Source: Diphasiastrum complanatum (Eukaryota > Streptophyta > Lycopodiopsida > Lycopodiales > Lycopodiaceae). From it: a DNA stretch of 64,000 bases. Of this stretch, positions 33,986 through 46,127 are shown in pieces. The notes below the pieces were generated by a model. It worked only from the letters and a program-made list of their open reading frames with translations. It was not told the DNA's origin and ran no database searches. The DNA lies in assembly GCA_029204225.1 (NCBI GenBank), contig CM055098.1, forward strand, positions 46,684,799-46,748,798, written 5' to 3'. Position 1 is the stretch's first letter; every line of letters starts with the position of its first letter. The position numbers and the translations under genes are program-made.

Positions 33986-36484
33986 AATCTTTCATCATCT
34001 TTTATAGGAACTTTTACAATGTGATCCATTGGTGTATCTATGTCTTTACAGTTTTCCATTTGGAATTTCTTAAGCATGGAAAGTGCATATCTACTTTGAC
34101 TTGTGAAAGCATGATCTTTCCAAAAGTCAATTTCAAGCCTAAAATGTAGTGAGGAACTCCTAGATCTTGTATCTTAAATTCACTTTTAAGTGCATGTTTG
34201 GTTTCTTCCTAGCTCCTCATTATTTTCACTAAGAATGATATCATCTACATAGATGAGAGGAATAACTACAAAGCTATTTACAAACTTAATGTACAATGAA
34301 GGGTCATATTCACTAAGATAAAATCCAAGTGATATGAGAAAGGAGTTGAGCCTTGCATACCAAGACCTTGGTGCTTGTTTTATTCCATAGAGACTTTTGA
34401 ACAAAAGACAAACTTTTGATTCTTCACCTTCTTTCACAAATCCAGGTGGTTGCTGCATGTAAATCTCCTCATCAAGGTAACCATTGAGAAAGGCATTAGA
34501 AACATCAAGCTGAAACATTCTCCAATTGTGATAACATGCAAGAGAAATGAGAATTCTTATAGTTACCATTTTTGCAACTGGTGCAAAAGTGTCTTCATAG
34601 TCAAGACCTTTGATTTGAGAGTAACCTTTGACACAAAGTCTTGCATTGTATTTGTTGATGGATCCATCATTGTTGTACTTGATCTTGAATACCCACTTAC
34701 ATCCAATGACATGCATGTTGTTTGGTGGCTCCACAAGCTCCCATGTGTTGTTTGACATCAAGGTTTCAAACACAAGGTCATTGCTTCAACCCATTTCTTC
34801 CAGGAAGTGCTTCTTGGACATCTTTAGGCTCTTCATTTGATATGAAGAATGCATGATGGGAAGTTTCACCTTTCACTTGCCTTCCTCCCTCATCATAAGT
34901 GAGCCTTCTTGGCTCGAATCTTTCTCTTGTGGATCTTTTTGGTGTAGATGCTTGAAGTTGCTCCTCCTCAAGCCTCAGCCTCACCACTTCTTAAACAACA
35001 TCAAGATTGATGATTGTAGATTCTGCATGAGACTCCTTGATCTTTGCTTCATCCAAGTTAAATTTTTTTATCTTCATGAAAGATCAGATCTCTACTTACA
35101 ACATTCTTGTCAGTAGAGAGAAGATAAACTTTATATGCTTTCTTAGAAGATGCATATCCAACAAAAACTCCTTTAACAACAATAGGATCATCCTTCTTTC
35201 TAGTCTCTAAAGGTACATGCACACAGCATAAACAGCCAAAGAGCCTAAGATGATCTACCTTAGACTTTTTCTTATACATCTCAAATGATGTTCTTCCTTC
35301 TATTGCAAGATTAGGAAGTCTATTACAAAGATAATTTGCGCATGCAACTGCTTCTCCCCAAAATTATTTAGGTAGAGATGCTTCTAGCCTAATGGCTTTT
35401 GCACATTCACACAAAGTTCTATTTTTTCTCTCAACAACTCCATTTTGTTGAGGAGTATAAGAACAAGAAAATTCTCTTTGTATTCTCTCTTTCTCACAAA
35501 AGTCTTTAAACTTGTTAGATGTATATTCACCTCCACTATCACTTCTCAAAGCTTTCAACTTGAAAGTAAACTGCTTTTCTACATAAGCTTTGAAAGTAAG
35601 AAAAACATCATAAACCATGGCTTTAGAAGATAGCATGTAGATCCAAGAATATCTTGTATAATCATCTACAAAAGAGACAAAGCAATTTGCTCATCCTTTG
35701 CCTTTGGTTGATGAGAAATAAACATCTGCTTGATCTTGGAAAAGGTCTTCTATGCGATTTTGCCAAAACACAAGCTTCACAAGGTTGAAGCTCCTTTGAC
35801 AGTGTCTTTGGTAGTCCAACAACTTTTCCTTCTTTGACCATAGATTGCATGGCTTTGAAATTGAGATGACCCAATCTCTTATGCCATAGATCCTCCTGAT
35901 GAACCTTGGTCTCATAAGCAATATCTGAAATGTTAGCACTCTCCCTAGAATCTAGTATGTACAGCTTTCCAATTCTAGATCCTCTAGCAATAACCTTGTT
36001 TTCTATCGAGATTCTTGGTTAGTCTAGGTAAATAAACTACATCATGCAAACAAAAAGATTCTGATGATGATGCATGTAGTGAAATACTACCAATTCCTTC
36101 AATTCTACACTCTACATCATTACCAGTATAGATCGATCTTTCTGCACCTAGATATGGCATGAGACTTGTGAAAGAGTTTCTAGAACTAGACATATGGGAA
36201 CTAGCCCCACTATCTATCCACCAAATTTCTTCATTCTTGAAAGAAAAAGATGAAAAGCTAGACATCGTTAAAGAATCATCTCTTTCACTCTGAATACCCT
36301 CACACTCTTTCTCATTAGTAAGGTTAGCTTGTTTGGATTGGTTCTTCTTCTTGAAATAGTTTGATGCATAGCGGCCCTTCTTGCCACAAAAGAAACATTT
36401 GATCTTTGATAGCTTCTTCTTGCCACTGGATGTTGCATATTCCACTAATGTTGAACTCATAGATGTGTTAGAACCACCATCCAC
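33986..36484 (-). pseudogene. Copia pol (knuckle to RT), ends missing
   Basis: Minus-strand order: CCHC-like knuckle CFFCGKKGRYASNYF with His and last Cys replaced (36395-36350); protease WWIDSGASSHM (36222-36180); GAG-pre frame with HRRIYGIRDWVISI-type and CEACVLAKSHR pieces (35939-35662); integrase (35636-35364, LRSDSGGEYTSNKF, YTPQQNGVVERKNRT); integrase tail (35279-35058, VDHLRLFGCLCCVHVP); RT (34773-34186, IGCKWVFKIKY, LDVSNAFLNG, LYGIKQAPRSWY, YVDDIIL intact) continuing past a frameshift to VKVPIKDDERFFEE near 33990. Gag, RNase H and both LTRs are absent. Few stops inside the long frames, so it is comparatively young. Confidence 0.85.
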
Positions 36485-36489
36485 GTCAT

Positions 36490-37390
36490 CTTATTCAACT
36501 CAAGATGAATCGTCAACACCCCGTTAGATAGTCTAGGTAGGAGTAGCTTGTAGGATTAGATGCTCGTCGGTTATATAGGTGGTAGAAATTTTAGTCAAAT
36601 CTTGGTAGTAGCTTAGATCTGAATCTATAGGAGTTAGAAGTTAGATCCTTAGTATTCTGTTTCAGTTTAGAATAGTTAGATAAATCGAATAGCTAGATCA
36701 GAAATTAGATTAGATCAGTACAACTTAGCTAGTTAAATCATTCGTTTACTGGGTGATTTTAATCTAGAAAGATTGAGTAGGCAAACTAGCTCGCTTAGAT
36801 AGTCTCTGTCTGGTTAAATTTGTTAGAATGTCCTACGAAGAGAGTGTTTCCATTAAATGACCCCATTTAGATAGCTAGAGTAAATCTAGAAAATCTGGTT
36901 AGACTTTGAAGACCCCACCTGTTAGCATAGGTTTTAGATTAGTTAGTTTTAAAGTAACAGATCGAGATCCATAATAAATTAAGGTAGTTATCGACCGCAT
37001 AGGCCTAGAAATGAAAGTTAGATCAAGTACGATTCTCTTAGTTAGTTAATCTTAGTTTAGTCTAGTCAGTCAAGAGTAGTTAGCTTAGTTACTCTAGGTA
37101 ACATTTAGATTAGGTCGAAACAGATAGTTAGCCTAGAAGATCTTAGAATGGACCGACCCCTAGGGTAGATGTCAACTAAGGTAGATAGTTAGATAGCCCA
37201 GATAGAATGCTAGATTAGCTAGTAGAGTAGAGCTTGGATTAGCCTAGGGTAGAAGGTGTGAGAGATTTTAACAAGTTTAGTCATATTTTCGTAGATTGTC
37301 AATTGAGGCCAAAACTCATTTTAGACTTAGAGATAAACTTTTTGAAGTTATATTAGTTTAAAATACATTCAATAAACACTTTTTGAAAGT
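36490..37390. other. TAG-rich low-complexity region
   Basis: Dominated by TTAGAT, GTTAG, CTAGAT and GATAG strings, so stops occur in every forward frame. No gene, LTR or clean tandem period visible. Confidence 0.6.
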
Positions 37391-37699
37391 GTGGGAAAGT
37401 TGGTAGTCGAGTTTGAGAGAGATTTAAATTTGAACTTTGGGTACATTGAATCTAGACCCAAAAATAGTAGGGTTTACATTTTGGAGGGAAAGCCAAGTTG
37501 CCAAATAGGGTTAGGACCTGTTACAAAAGGATGTAACTCATGGAGAGACACAATCTTCTCTTTTCTCTCTCTCATTTCATCATTATACATGGTTCTCTTT
37601 AGGTTCTACTACTCATTGGTGCACTATCTTGGTGATATCTTGCAATCTTGTGTGTAGAATATTCATATTTTGCTATTTTCGGTTCCACACGTGTGAAAT

Positions 37700-38340
37700 A
37701 TAGTAGGGTATTGTAATGGTACGGATAAAAACATATTTTATGTTATGGTTCATGTTTGATCAATATCTCTTAGAGATGAAGACTCAAGTAAGGTCAAAGG
37801 AGCAGCAAGGAAGTTTTGTTCAAGTTTATTTTACTTGTTCTATCTCATGTTTGAGCTATTTCATGTGGATGTGTGCAAATTGTCAAGATATGGACAAAAT
37901 AGCTACATTGTCTTACAATATCTTATTGTTGGAGTTGTACTAGCATTCTTGGCTGCTTTTGCTGATGGAAATGAAGCTATTGGAAGTTCATTATGTCACT
38001 CATTCATGTCCAAGTCATCAAGTGTTGATAATATCTTGTGGCAAGATGGAGATGGAGGCTCATTCATGGAGTTTTATGGTGGAGACATATCAAGAAAGGA
38101 CAAAGTTGGAGGAGACAAGCAAGCAAATGGTCATCACTCACGTTTATGGTCTAGTTGCTGTAATTTTCTAGAGAGTTCAAAGTTTGAAACATGGAGGAAT
38201 CATTTCATTCACATTCTATTTGGTTCTTCATGTTCTAGTTATATCTTGATGTGTAAAATTGATGTAAGAAATAGTGAAGCATCCAATTTGGACACTATTC
38301 TCTATATCAATTATGAAAGATACTTTAGAACCTTATAAAG
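37700..38340 (+). repeat. Diverged repeat, inverted relative to 41690-42520
   Basis: Roughly 70% similar by eye to the reverse complement of 41690-42520. Examples: gatggaggctcattcatggag against gatggaggttcattcatggag, and agcaaggaagt near ttacttgtt. Both happen to contain an open frame with GDGGSFMEF/I and CC-x-F-xx-(S/N)SK...TW, but indels differ. More likely a retroelement non-coding or LTR region than a gene. Confidence 0.6.
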
Positions 38341-38520
38341 GAGATCTATACTTAGGGTAGAGATCATTCTAAAGTTGGATCAAAGTAGTATGGTTAAAAC
38401 TATGCCAAAACTAGTTGAAGAGGGAGTGTGAGAGACCTCTTGCTATCCTAGAACATACTATGTCATTCCTTCTAATATCAAATACACTAGACTAGCAATA
38501 CATGTGGGAAATCATTCTCA

Positions 38521-38900
38521 CAAAGTTGTAGCCAAGGTGAAACTGTCGAAAACTTGGTGAAGGAGGAACTCAAATTATTTCATGTGGCAAGACTAAAGAA
38601 GATAGGGAAGGAAGCGGCAAAAGAAATAATCATGAAAATCTTGATTCCAAATGACAGCACCATTGTTGAGAAGTTATCATCAGATCAATTTGTTGATCTA
38701 TTGGACCAACTGCAACCTCTTACCAATCAGAGAAGGTATGCACAGTTTCATACTCAAATTATATTTTATATAGGCAAGTGTATTATTATTTTTTTTATGC
38801 ATATGTTCTGGTTTGTTTCACTTATTGTTTGTATTTGTTGCAGACTCCAAAAATGGATTTCACGCTGCTACTACTGTTTATAGCTGCTAAAATGTCATTT
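38521..38900 (+). other. Exon-like segment of unknown origin
   Basis: An open stretch LKLFHVARLKKIGKEAAKEI to QPLTNQRR (38554-38735) ends at an AG|GTATGC donor-like site. A tttgttgcag acceptor-like site follows at 38843. Vaguely like the C-terminal end of some Ty3 pol proteins, but I cannot assign it. 38900-39250 shows nothing. Confidence 0.25.
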
Positions 38901-39282
38901 GACAAATTTCCTTAAACTTGCCCTAAATGGTAACTTCTTGGTACTTCATTAAAAAACCTAGAAATTCTAGTCTAGATGCAATGTATCAAAACTAGCCAAT
39001 TAGAATGGGTCCAAATCTGACCTCACCCATTTATCTACTTGCCAAAAACAATACAAATACTATTCAGGCCTTTATTAACTAAAATAAATCTATCTCTAAG
39101 TTGAGATTTCATATTGGCCTAGAAATTACCAAGATAAATCAAGTAAACTAGTTGACATTTTTCACGGTAGTTACTTTTCAATTTCTCACATTGTAGATAG
39201 CCTATGTATTGTGTTTAAGATCGACATACAAACTAATTTTTTTTTCATTGATAGGTATTGGATGATAATGAGATTAACATGT

Positions 39283-40735
39283 CTAAGTCAAAGCACGGAA
39301 GTTGTCTTGCGATGGGTGTCTATAGCTGTACGGACGAATCTGGACCACAATTGGCTGCAGTGGATGTATTGCAAGCAAATTGGGCCGAACGCCATATGCA
39401 TATTTTCCCAAAACTGTATAGTATACCATCTTTCCAACTGGGCTATATTGACAAATGATGTTGACGATAGCCGATGGTAGGTCCGGTATAGAGGTAGGCT
39501 GATCCACTATTGTCGTCGTCTTGAAGGTTATGTTGGGGTCAAAGCAATACTCTCCAAAACATAGATCCCACTTGGTCTCGACTTTTTTGGCCATCAAAAG
39601 GGTTTTCACATTGTAGTAGGCCTCTCGAACAATAGGGTCTGGCGATTTAGCCACTTTAGTGAGAAATCGGTTGAGGGCCCTTTGGAAGTCGACCACCGTG
39701 CTCCAACATTTCGCAAATTTTATGATCGGCTAATTGTAAGCTCCTATAGTTGGAGTTTTGAGTGCGGACCATGACCATCTTCAGAGTAGTGGGTGGTATG
39801 CTAGATCAACCCGTAGAACCAGCGGAGCTGTAAGATATTTTTCGATGAGCTCGGAGTTGTGTAAAACAGCCACCTTCCTCCACTTTGGTTGAGGATGCAA
39901 GAGCAAAAGGATATCGGTCGGCTTCTTTTTGAGTAGCTCCTCAAGCTTTCTTGATAGTGTATAGCGCCTCTGGTGGTGATGTCTGGATATTTCTTTTCGA
40001 AGAGGGTCGACTGTTCGGAGTCAGATACCATAAAGACTTTATTGTACCAGTATTTGTGTACCGCCACAGGATCAGGGAGGTAATTTACTGGATTAGGAGA
40101 AACTGTGGAAGTTGATGGAAGATCATATTTGGGTGGAGAAGATAAGGTGAGAGGTGGAGAAGAAACGTGAGAAGGAGAACTGGTGCGAGGTGGTGAGAGG
40201 CCGCGAGGAGGAGATGCAATCTCATGTTTGGGCATGTTAGGATCGATTTGAGAAGTTGTAGTGGCTTCTGCCTGAAGTCATACATAAGATCTTGATCGAA
40301 GGTGCGATCTCCGCCAGTTTGAAGGTCAAAGTGAGAGAAGGTTAGCTGAAGTTGGTGGTAGTTAAAGGTGGAGGTGGATTTGATGAATGGAAAGTCAAAA
40401 ATCTGGCAAGGATGCTTGATGGATGGATCTTGGACAATGGCATTATAATGAGCCAAGGCCGCATTATAATAGACAATGAGTGTTGCTGGATGATATTGGT
40501 GGCAGTCGTAATAAAGGGCTCTAAGCTCATTATAAGCGAGGCGGAGGGGGCATCAGGAAGTGTGGCGACGGTAGTTTTGGCAGTGCTTAATATGTTCTGC
40601 GAGGGCGTCATAAGGCTTCTCTGATCCTTTTGGTTGGTACTCTGGCGCATATTGTACTTGCTGGTGTTGTGAAGATGAAGGGATAAACGGAGGTGGAACA
40701 AAGAGGGGGGGTTGATGCATATGATCTAGCTCCAA
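39283..40735 (-). pseudogene. Decayed protein-coding region, unknown family, Pro-rich
   Basis: Overlapping minus-strand frames appear to be one decayed coding region. It begins MELDHMHQPPLFVPPPFIPS (40735), shifts to a frame with ALYYDCHQYHPA and YYNAALAHYNAIV (about 40540-40440), then to 39801-40235 (SPPRGLSPPRTSSPSHVSSP, YWYNKVFMVSDSEQ, FEKKYPDITTRG) and 39283-39696 (FQRALNRFLTKVAKSPDPIV, EYCFDPNITFKTT). Gag-like or endogenous-viral origin is possible, but no diagnostic motif was recognised. Confidence 0.35.
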
Positions 40736-40782
40736 TTGGAAGCGTCGATCGTGCGGAAAATTAATAATGGCACAAAGGTCGG

Positions 40783-41034
40783 CTACAAAGTAGAGTAGAG
40801 GACTCCTGAGAACATCACAAAAATACCCGAAATCCTTAACTTGGATATAACTAGTAAGGACAGCAAAAACAAAATATTTTTATTGACCTTCGATGCAATC
40901 TGATAAATGTGAATGAGATCCAAATTAGAGAGGGGGGAAGCCGAGAAAAGCAGAGAAAAATAATAAGAAGCTAGTCTAATCAAATATTGGAAAATAAAGG
41001 ATAAATTATCGTCTAGAGGAGTACCACTAAAAGA
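40783..41034. other. AT-rich leader to the motif array
   Basis: No gene recognised. Confidence 0.4.
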
Positions 41035-41690
41035 AAAGGTGGCAAAAATTGCAAAAAAAATGACAACAATCGCAAACATTTGCGTAATTTTTGTCATTTT
41101 TGCCAAAAAAATTAAGGGAATGGTTTCCGTAATTTTTTTTGGCAAATCCGCAATTTCGGTCTCGCAATTTTTCGGCTAATTTTTTGCAATTTTTATGGCT
41201 AAATTAATAATAATAACAATTGCAGAAACCCACCCGCAATTTTTTGACATGCTAATTGCAGATTTATTTTCACAATTTGTTTGGCTGATATTTTTTGCCA
41301 AATTTTTTGGGCAAAAGTTGTCAAAAAAATTGCAAAAATTCATTTCCGCAATTGTTGTGGCAAAAATTGCGGATATTTTTCCACAATTTTTTGTTCAAAA
41401 ATTGCAAAAATTAATTTTTGCAATTTTTTTTAGAATAGTGTAAAAACATTGCAAAAAATAAATCTGCAATAGAAAATAAATTGCGGATTTATTTTTCGCA
41501 ATTTTTATACACTATTTAGAAAAAAAAAATTGCGGAAATGAATATCTACAATTGTTTTGGCAATTTTTACCAAAAAAATTGCGAATAAATATCCGTAATT
41601 TGTTGGCTAAAATTGCTAAAAATATCACCAATACAATTGCGAAAATGTCCCCAAGTGTTTGTCCAAAATTGCAAATTTGTTTTGCAATTT
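41035..41690. repeat. GCAATTTTT / AAAAATTGC array with two CACTA-like ends
   Basis: Dense irregular repeats of TTGCAATTTTT, GCAAAAATTGC and GGCAAA in both orientations, like CACTA subterminal repeats. A left block ends ...AATTTTTTTTAGAATAGTG (41420-41439). A right block begins CACTATTTAGAAAAAAAA (41506 onward), with ~67 bp between. The two ends face away from the gap as mirror images (CACTATT-C/T-x-A-A-A...), as terminal inverted repeats of two neighbouring elements, or of one rearranged element, would. Confidence 0.55.
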
Positions 41691-42520
41691 TTGGGCAGTC
41701 TCAACTATTTTGGAGATAAATTTTGTTGTAGAAGAACATAGAATCATAATGAAAGGATTCATCCATGTATCCACCTTTGAATTCTCTGTAAAATAGCAAC
41801 AAACAAGTTGTAAGTTTAAGTAACCAACAAGTGTTTGCATGCCTCCTCCACATTCCACTATGCCCATAGTGAATGCACCATGTATCTCCATGAATGAACC
41901 TCCATCACCACCTTGCCTTTGTAGATCTCCAATCCATGAAAGCCCTTGAGTGAATGAATGCCAAAATGATGTGTTCTTTGCTCCATTTGAATGAGCAAAT
42001 CCTGAACTTGAAATACTTGAAGTATCTCCACAAGGTTTGCATACAACCCTTGATCCTACATTGTCAACAATTTGCCAATTTGCCAACACTAGGATGCTAG
42101 ATCTTGAACTTTGCTAGAAAGTAAACATATTGACCACTTCAATATCTTTCAAGATCTGAATGAATGCATGTACTTGATCATAAAAACCAGCAATGACAAC
42201 TATTCCATTTATAAGATCGAAAGGATGCAAAACTATGGAACTAGTTTCATTAAGTTTTTACAATTCCAACACATTGACATGACAATGTTCATATATGAGA
42301 TTAAACAAGTAAGATAAAGTAAAAGGACACTTCCTTGCTTCTCCAAGAACCTTACTTGAACCTTCCTCTTGGTGTTGATGAAGCAATTCAAGATCAACAT
42401 CTTGATCTTCCAACAAAATATCAAGGACTTTGCATTTATAAACATCTTCATATCTGAACCTCTGAAGATACTCCCTTTCAAACACATGATTAACATCCCA
42501 CAAGATCTCATCATTGCTTG
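41691..42520 (-). repeat. Diverged repeat, inverted partner of 37700-38340
   Basis: See the partner for shared strings. The minus-strand frames (41625-42089 and 42233-42514) mirror those on the plus strand at 37716-38338. It directly follows the CACTA-like array. Confidence 0.6.
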
Positions 42521-43156
42521 ATTTCAACCTTTAACTATAGTTAGTGAAAACAATGTCACCATCATAAACCAAAAGATAGATTTCTACAATTCTATTCAAC
42601 ATGAAGTAGAGTAGATGAAGTTGAGTATCAAGCCTATCAAACCAACCCATTTGAGTCCAAACCAAACCTCAATGAGCTCACCAATGAGATCTTCCTTGCC
42701 TTGAAGAAATCGCCACTCGAGTTGCTCCATGTAGTCTTCTTCGTCTAACCTTTGCCATCTTGATCATGCATGAACACTCCACCACAATCATAGCATCCTT
42801 TGAGTTGATGAAGAGATGTAAGATCCATGCCTTGGATCTTCCCAAGAGTCACTCTTTCTTTGCCCTTTCCTTCACAAGACTCCCTCTTAATGATCACACC
42901 ACAAAAGTTAACAATCTCCCTCTTGATAGTTGCATCATAATAAATGGAAGAATTTCAAACATTAGAAGCCATGAAAAGAATACATAGTACCTTCAACATA
43001 AGAATGATTTCTATTCTTGGAAACTAGCCAGGTTCAAGATAAAAGTGTTTTAGGGTCCTAGATCTTCTGAGATCTCCTTATCCATCATTTGTTGAGAGAA
43101 AAGTGAGTGCTAGGTGCATTAGGACAGAGCCTAAAATTTGAAGAATCATTATATTC
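42521..43156. other. Putative 5' region of the gag-protease element
   Basis: AT-rich with many short CATC/TTGATG strings. No PBS or LTR end recognised. Gag begins at the end of this stretch. Confidence 0.35.
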
Positions 43157-44991
43157 ATGGCTTTCAATGGTGGGATCATGTTAGAAACTAATAATAGATT
43201 GAGTTCATCAAACTACTCTACAAAGAAAGTGAGGATGGAATCCTTACTTGAGTTGAATGAACTCATGGACATAGTTGCAGAAATTGAAGAGAGACCACCC
43301 ACAGTTCAAGAGCAACAAAGGTTTGATAAGAAGGCTAAAAGGTCTCTTCATATCATTAAAATGAATGTTACCAATGAGCTTCTCAAGGAAGTTGGTAATT
43401 GTCAAAGTGCGAGTGAGGCATGGAATGCCTTGAAGAAACTCTTTGAATAAAAGTCCACATCTAGGGTATTGACCCTAAGGAGGCAATTATTTTCTAGTAG
43501 ACAAAGAGAGAGAGAAAGTGCTCATGCATTTGTCTTGAGGGTTAAGTCCTTAAGTGATGATCTATCATGCATTGATGAAAGCATAAAAGATGGTGAAATA
43601 GTCCAGGTTATGTTGAATGGTTTGCTAGATGAACATGCTAAGCTTGTGCAAAGTTTTGCCATTCAAAGAGTCTTGCCAAGTGTGGTTGACTTGCAAGAAA
43701 TCTTATTGGCTAAAGAACATAGGTTGCAATCAAAGCTTGATGATGCATTCTTGCAAGGTGGAGGTGAAGAGGCTTTCTTCACAAAAGGCAAAGTCAAAGG
43801 CAAAGGTAAAGGCAAAGGGAAGTGGTCCAAAGGTGGTAACTTAGATCATGATGATCACTCTTCCTCCTCCTCTTCTACTTCTTTTAGAAAGAAAGATAAG
43901 TCAAAGTTCAAGTGCTTTTATTGTGGGCTAAAAGCTCATTTTGCTATTGAATGTCATAAGAAGCAAAGTAATGAAGGTAGCAAGCAAAAAAACTTTTGTA
44001 CTTCTAATGAGGATCTAGATTCTTGTGATTCTCTCACGATGTGTTCTTCAAGTCTAATGTCAAGTGGAAGTGACAAGGATTCATGGTGGATAGATAGTGG
44101 ATCTAGTTCACACATGACTAGGAGTTCTTTACCTCTTTCATCTCTTATGTTGGAACCAAGAAAGTGGTTCACATGCCAAATGGTGGTGAGTGTATGATCA
44201 AAGGTATTGGCTCAATTCCTATTTGTCTTTCTACTAATAGGAATGCAAGGCTTGATGGTGTTCTTTACATTCCTTCACTTTCAAGGAATTTGCTAAGTGT
44301 TGGTCAAATGTTAAAGAAAGGGTACAAGACAAAGTTTGTTGGAGATGTTTGCTTCATTACTAAGGGAGATGTCTTGATTGCTAGGGGCAATAGACAAGGT
44401 AGACTTTACAAGCTTGATGCATTTGTTATGCCCAACAAGAGAAATGAAATGGATGTTGGTGGTTCTCTCAACTTTCAAAAGTCAATTCCTAGCATCAATA
44501 AGATTGGTAGATCTTATGCAAAGTATAAAGAGCTTCCTTATGCTAGATCTAGGTTGAGATCTAATGAGCTTTTTGGAGATAGTTATTGTTGTGCTAAATT
44601 GGCAACTTTTGCTGAATCTATGATCAATGTTTTGGATCCATTGGATCTTGAAGATGGACTAGTGCTACCTACTAGTCAAATGGAGTCATGTGGTGCTAAA
44701 TTAGTATCATGTCCAAACTCTTCTACTCATAGATTTCCAAGTCTTGGTGGCTCTTCAATGGAACTAGATGGCAAGTGCAAAAACGGAAAAGGTAAGAAGA
44801 GATCTAACTTCATCAATGGAGGTGATGAAAACTCTTCTTTGGATATGGTTGTTGCTAATGACTTATTTACTCATTTGGAAAAAGATGGTGCTTTGAGTAG
44901 GATTGAAGAAAAAGTTTGTTTTGCATCTTTATGTGATGAGTCCAAGAAAGTCATTTGTGCAACAAGTGGTGTCACATGTATTCATAAATAA
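43157..44991 (+). pseudogene. Copia gag-protease with a novel tail (non-autonomous element)
   Basis: Gag starts at 43157 with NRLSSSNYSTKKVRMESLLE. One in-frame TAA (43448-43450) precedes the rest of gag in the same frame (43469-44197): LRRQLFSSRQRERESAHAF, a KGKVKGKGKGKGK basic run, and an intact CCHC knuckle CFYCGLKAHFAIEC. The protease WWIDSGSSSHM is intact (44089-44118). After a frameshift the frame 44164-44991 covers HMPNGGECMIKGIGSI, YIPSLSRNLLSVGQM and RQGRLYKLDAF. Where GAG-pre and integrase should begin, about 180 unrelated residues follow (KCKNGKGKKRSNF, LEKDGALSRIEEK), ending HK-stop. Integrase, RT and RNase H are absent. Confidence 0.75.
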
Positions 44992-44999
44992 AGTAGATG

Positions 45000-45443
45000 A
45001 AAAGGTTCTATCATGAGACTTGGTGAGGAAGATCTCAAGTCAAAAGGGAGAGATGAAAGTGGGAGCTTGCCCAACCTTTTGGAGAATTACAAAATCACTC
45101 AGAGTATTTGTCATCCACTTAAGGAGAAGGTTCATCCACTTAAGGAGAGTGTTCATCCACAGAAGTGGAGATTGTCAACAATAGATTGAACAGAACATTG
45201 TTAATATTGAATATGCACAAGCCTCACAATCAACAAATGTAGTAGGTGTTATGATATGATCCAAAATATCTTCTTCTCAACCTCTGATCTTCAATAGACC
45301 TGAAATATGCTTTTGATCCACAAGTTCAACTCACAAAACAAAGGCTAGTAAGATTTGATCAACAATGCAATGCATAATCATGCTAGATCAAACATCCAAA
45401 TATCACCATAAATGGAAATCTTACTGTAAATAACAGCCAGCCA
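45000..45443. other. 3' end of the gag-protease element and junction
   Basis: Contains LGEEDLKSKGRDESG-type sequence, a tandem tccacttaaggaga (about 45115-45150) and a purine stretch agaagtggaga followed by TTGTCAACA (45163-45182), which looks like a polypurine tract and LTR start. The LTR cannot be followed far before a minus-strand LTR begins. Confidence 0.45.
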
Positions 45444-46127
45444 GCTCTAATACCATGTGGAAAAAATGGATCTTGAATGGATCTAAGATCCCAAATGTTC
45501 TGGCTAAGATCTTTGCACAACAAGCTACAAAAGCTAGAAATGGCAAAGCATCCTAATGCTACCTTTGATACACATGAACTTGACAAAGCATTCAAGAGAC
45601 AAAAGAAACTAATGAAAGATACTGATGGTGGCCAAAAATAATAGCAAACAGGCTGTGGAACATCAATCTACCACTTTTGGATAGCATCTAAGATCATACA
45701 CAAGAGCTTGAAGACAATATACAAAGCAATGCTCACAATGGAAGAAGAAACTGTGACAATGATCTATTGATCTCTCTCAACAATACAATAAGTTTCTCCA
45801 ACCTGTTCTCCAAGAATTTAAGCCTAATATAGGTGAGAGAAATGACTCTCTCTCCTCTCTCTAGAACTTAAGACCCAATTCTAGGGCACTAGTAGCCTAA
45901 AATAGCCAATTTTGGCCTATATGTCCAAATAACATGATTTGGTGTCATTTCGAAGGTCCTGAAGTTTGAGACTTCTTCAATATGAAATATATACTAAAAT
46001 AAAAGTATCTATGCCTCTTTCACATGTGTGAGAGGTTAGATCCAAAACTATGTACAAAAATTGCCAATTTAGGCCTCAAACTAGCTAGGAAATGTTGAGA
46101 ATTTTCACACATGTTGTAATTTAACAC
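45444..46127 (-). repeat. Copia-type LTR with primer site (minus strand)
   Basis: Minus strand reads TGGTATTAGAGC at 45444-45455, a Met-tRNA-type PBS, immediately after CCATTTTTTCCACA. The LTR therefore starts at 45456 on the plus strand (TGTGG...) and ends near 46126 (...TTTAACA), giving TGTTAA...CCACA on the minus strand. No coding part of its element follows; the neighbouring gag is on the other strand. Solo or truncated 5' end. Confidence 0.6.

Noticed and set aside
39283-40735. Endogenous pararetrovirus coat or movement gene
   Set aside because: Considered because of the Pro-rich capsid-like look, but no zinc finger, protease, RT or movement-protein motif is present nearby.
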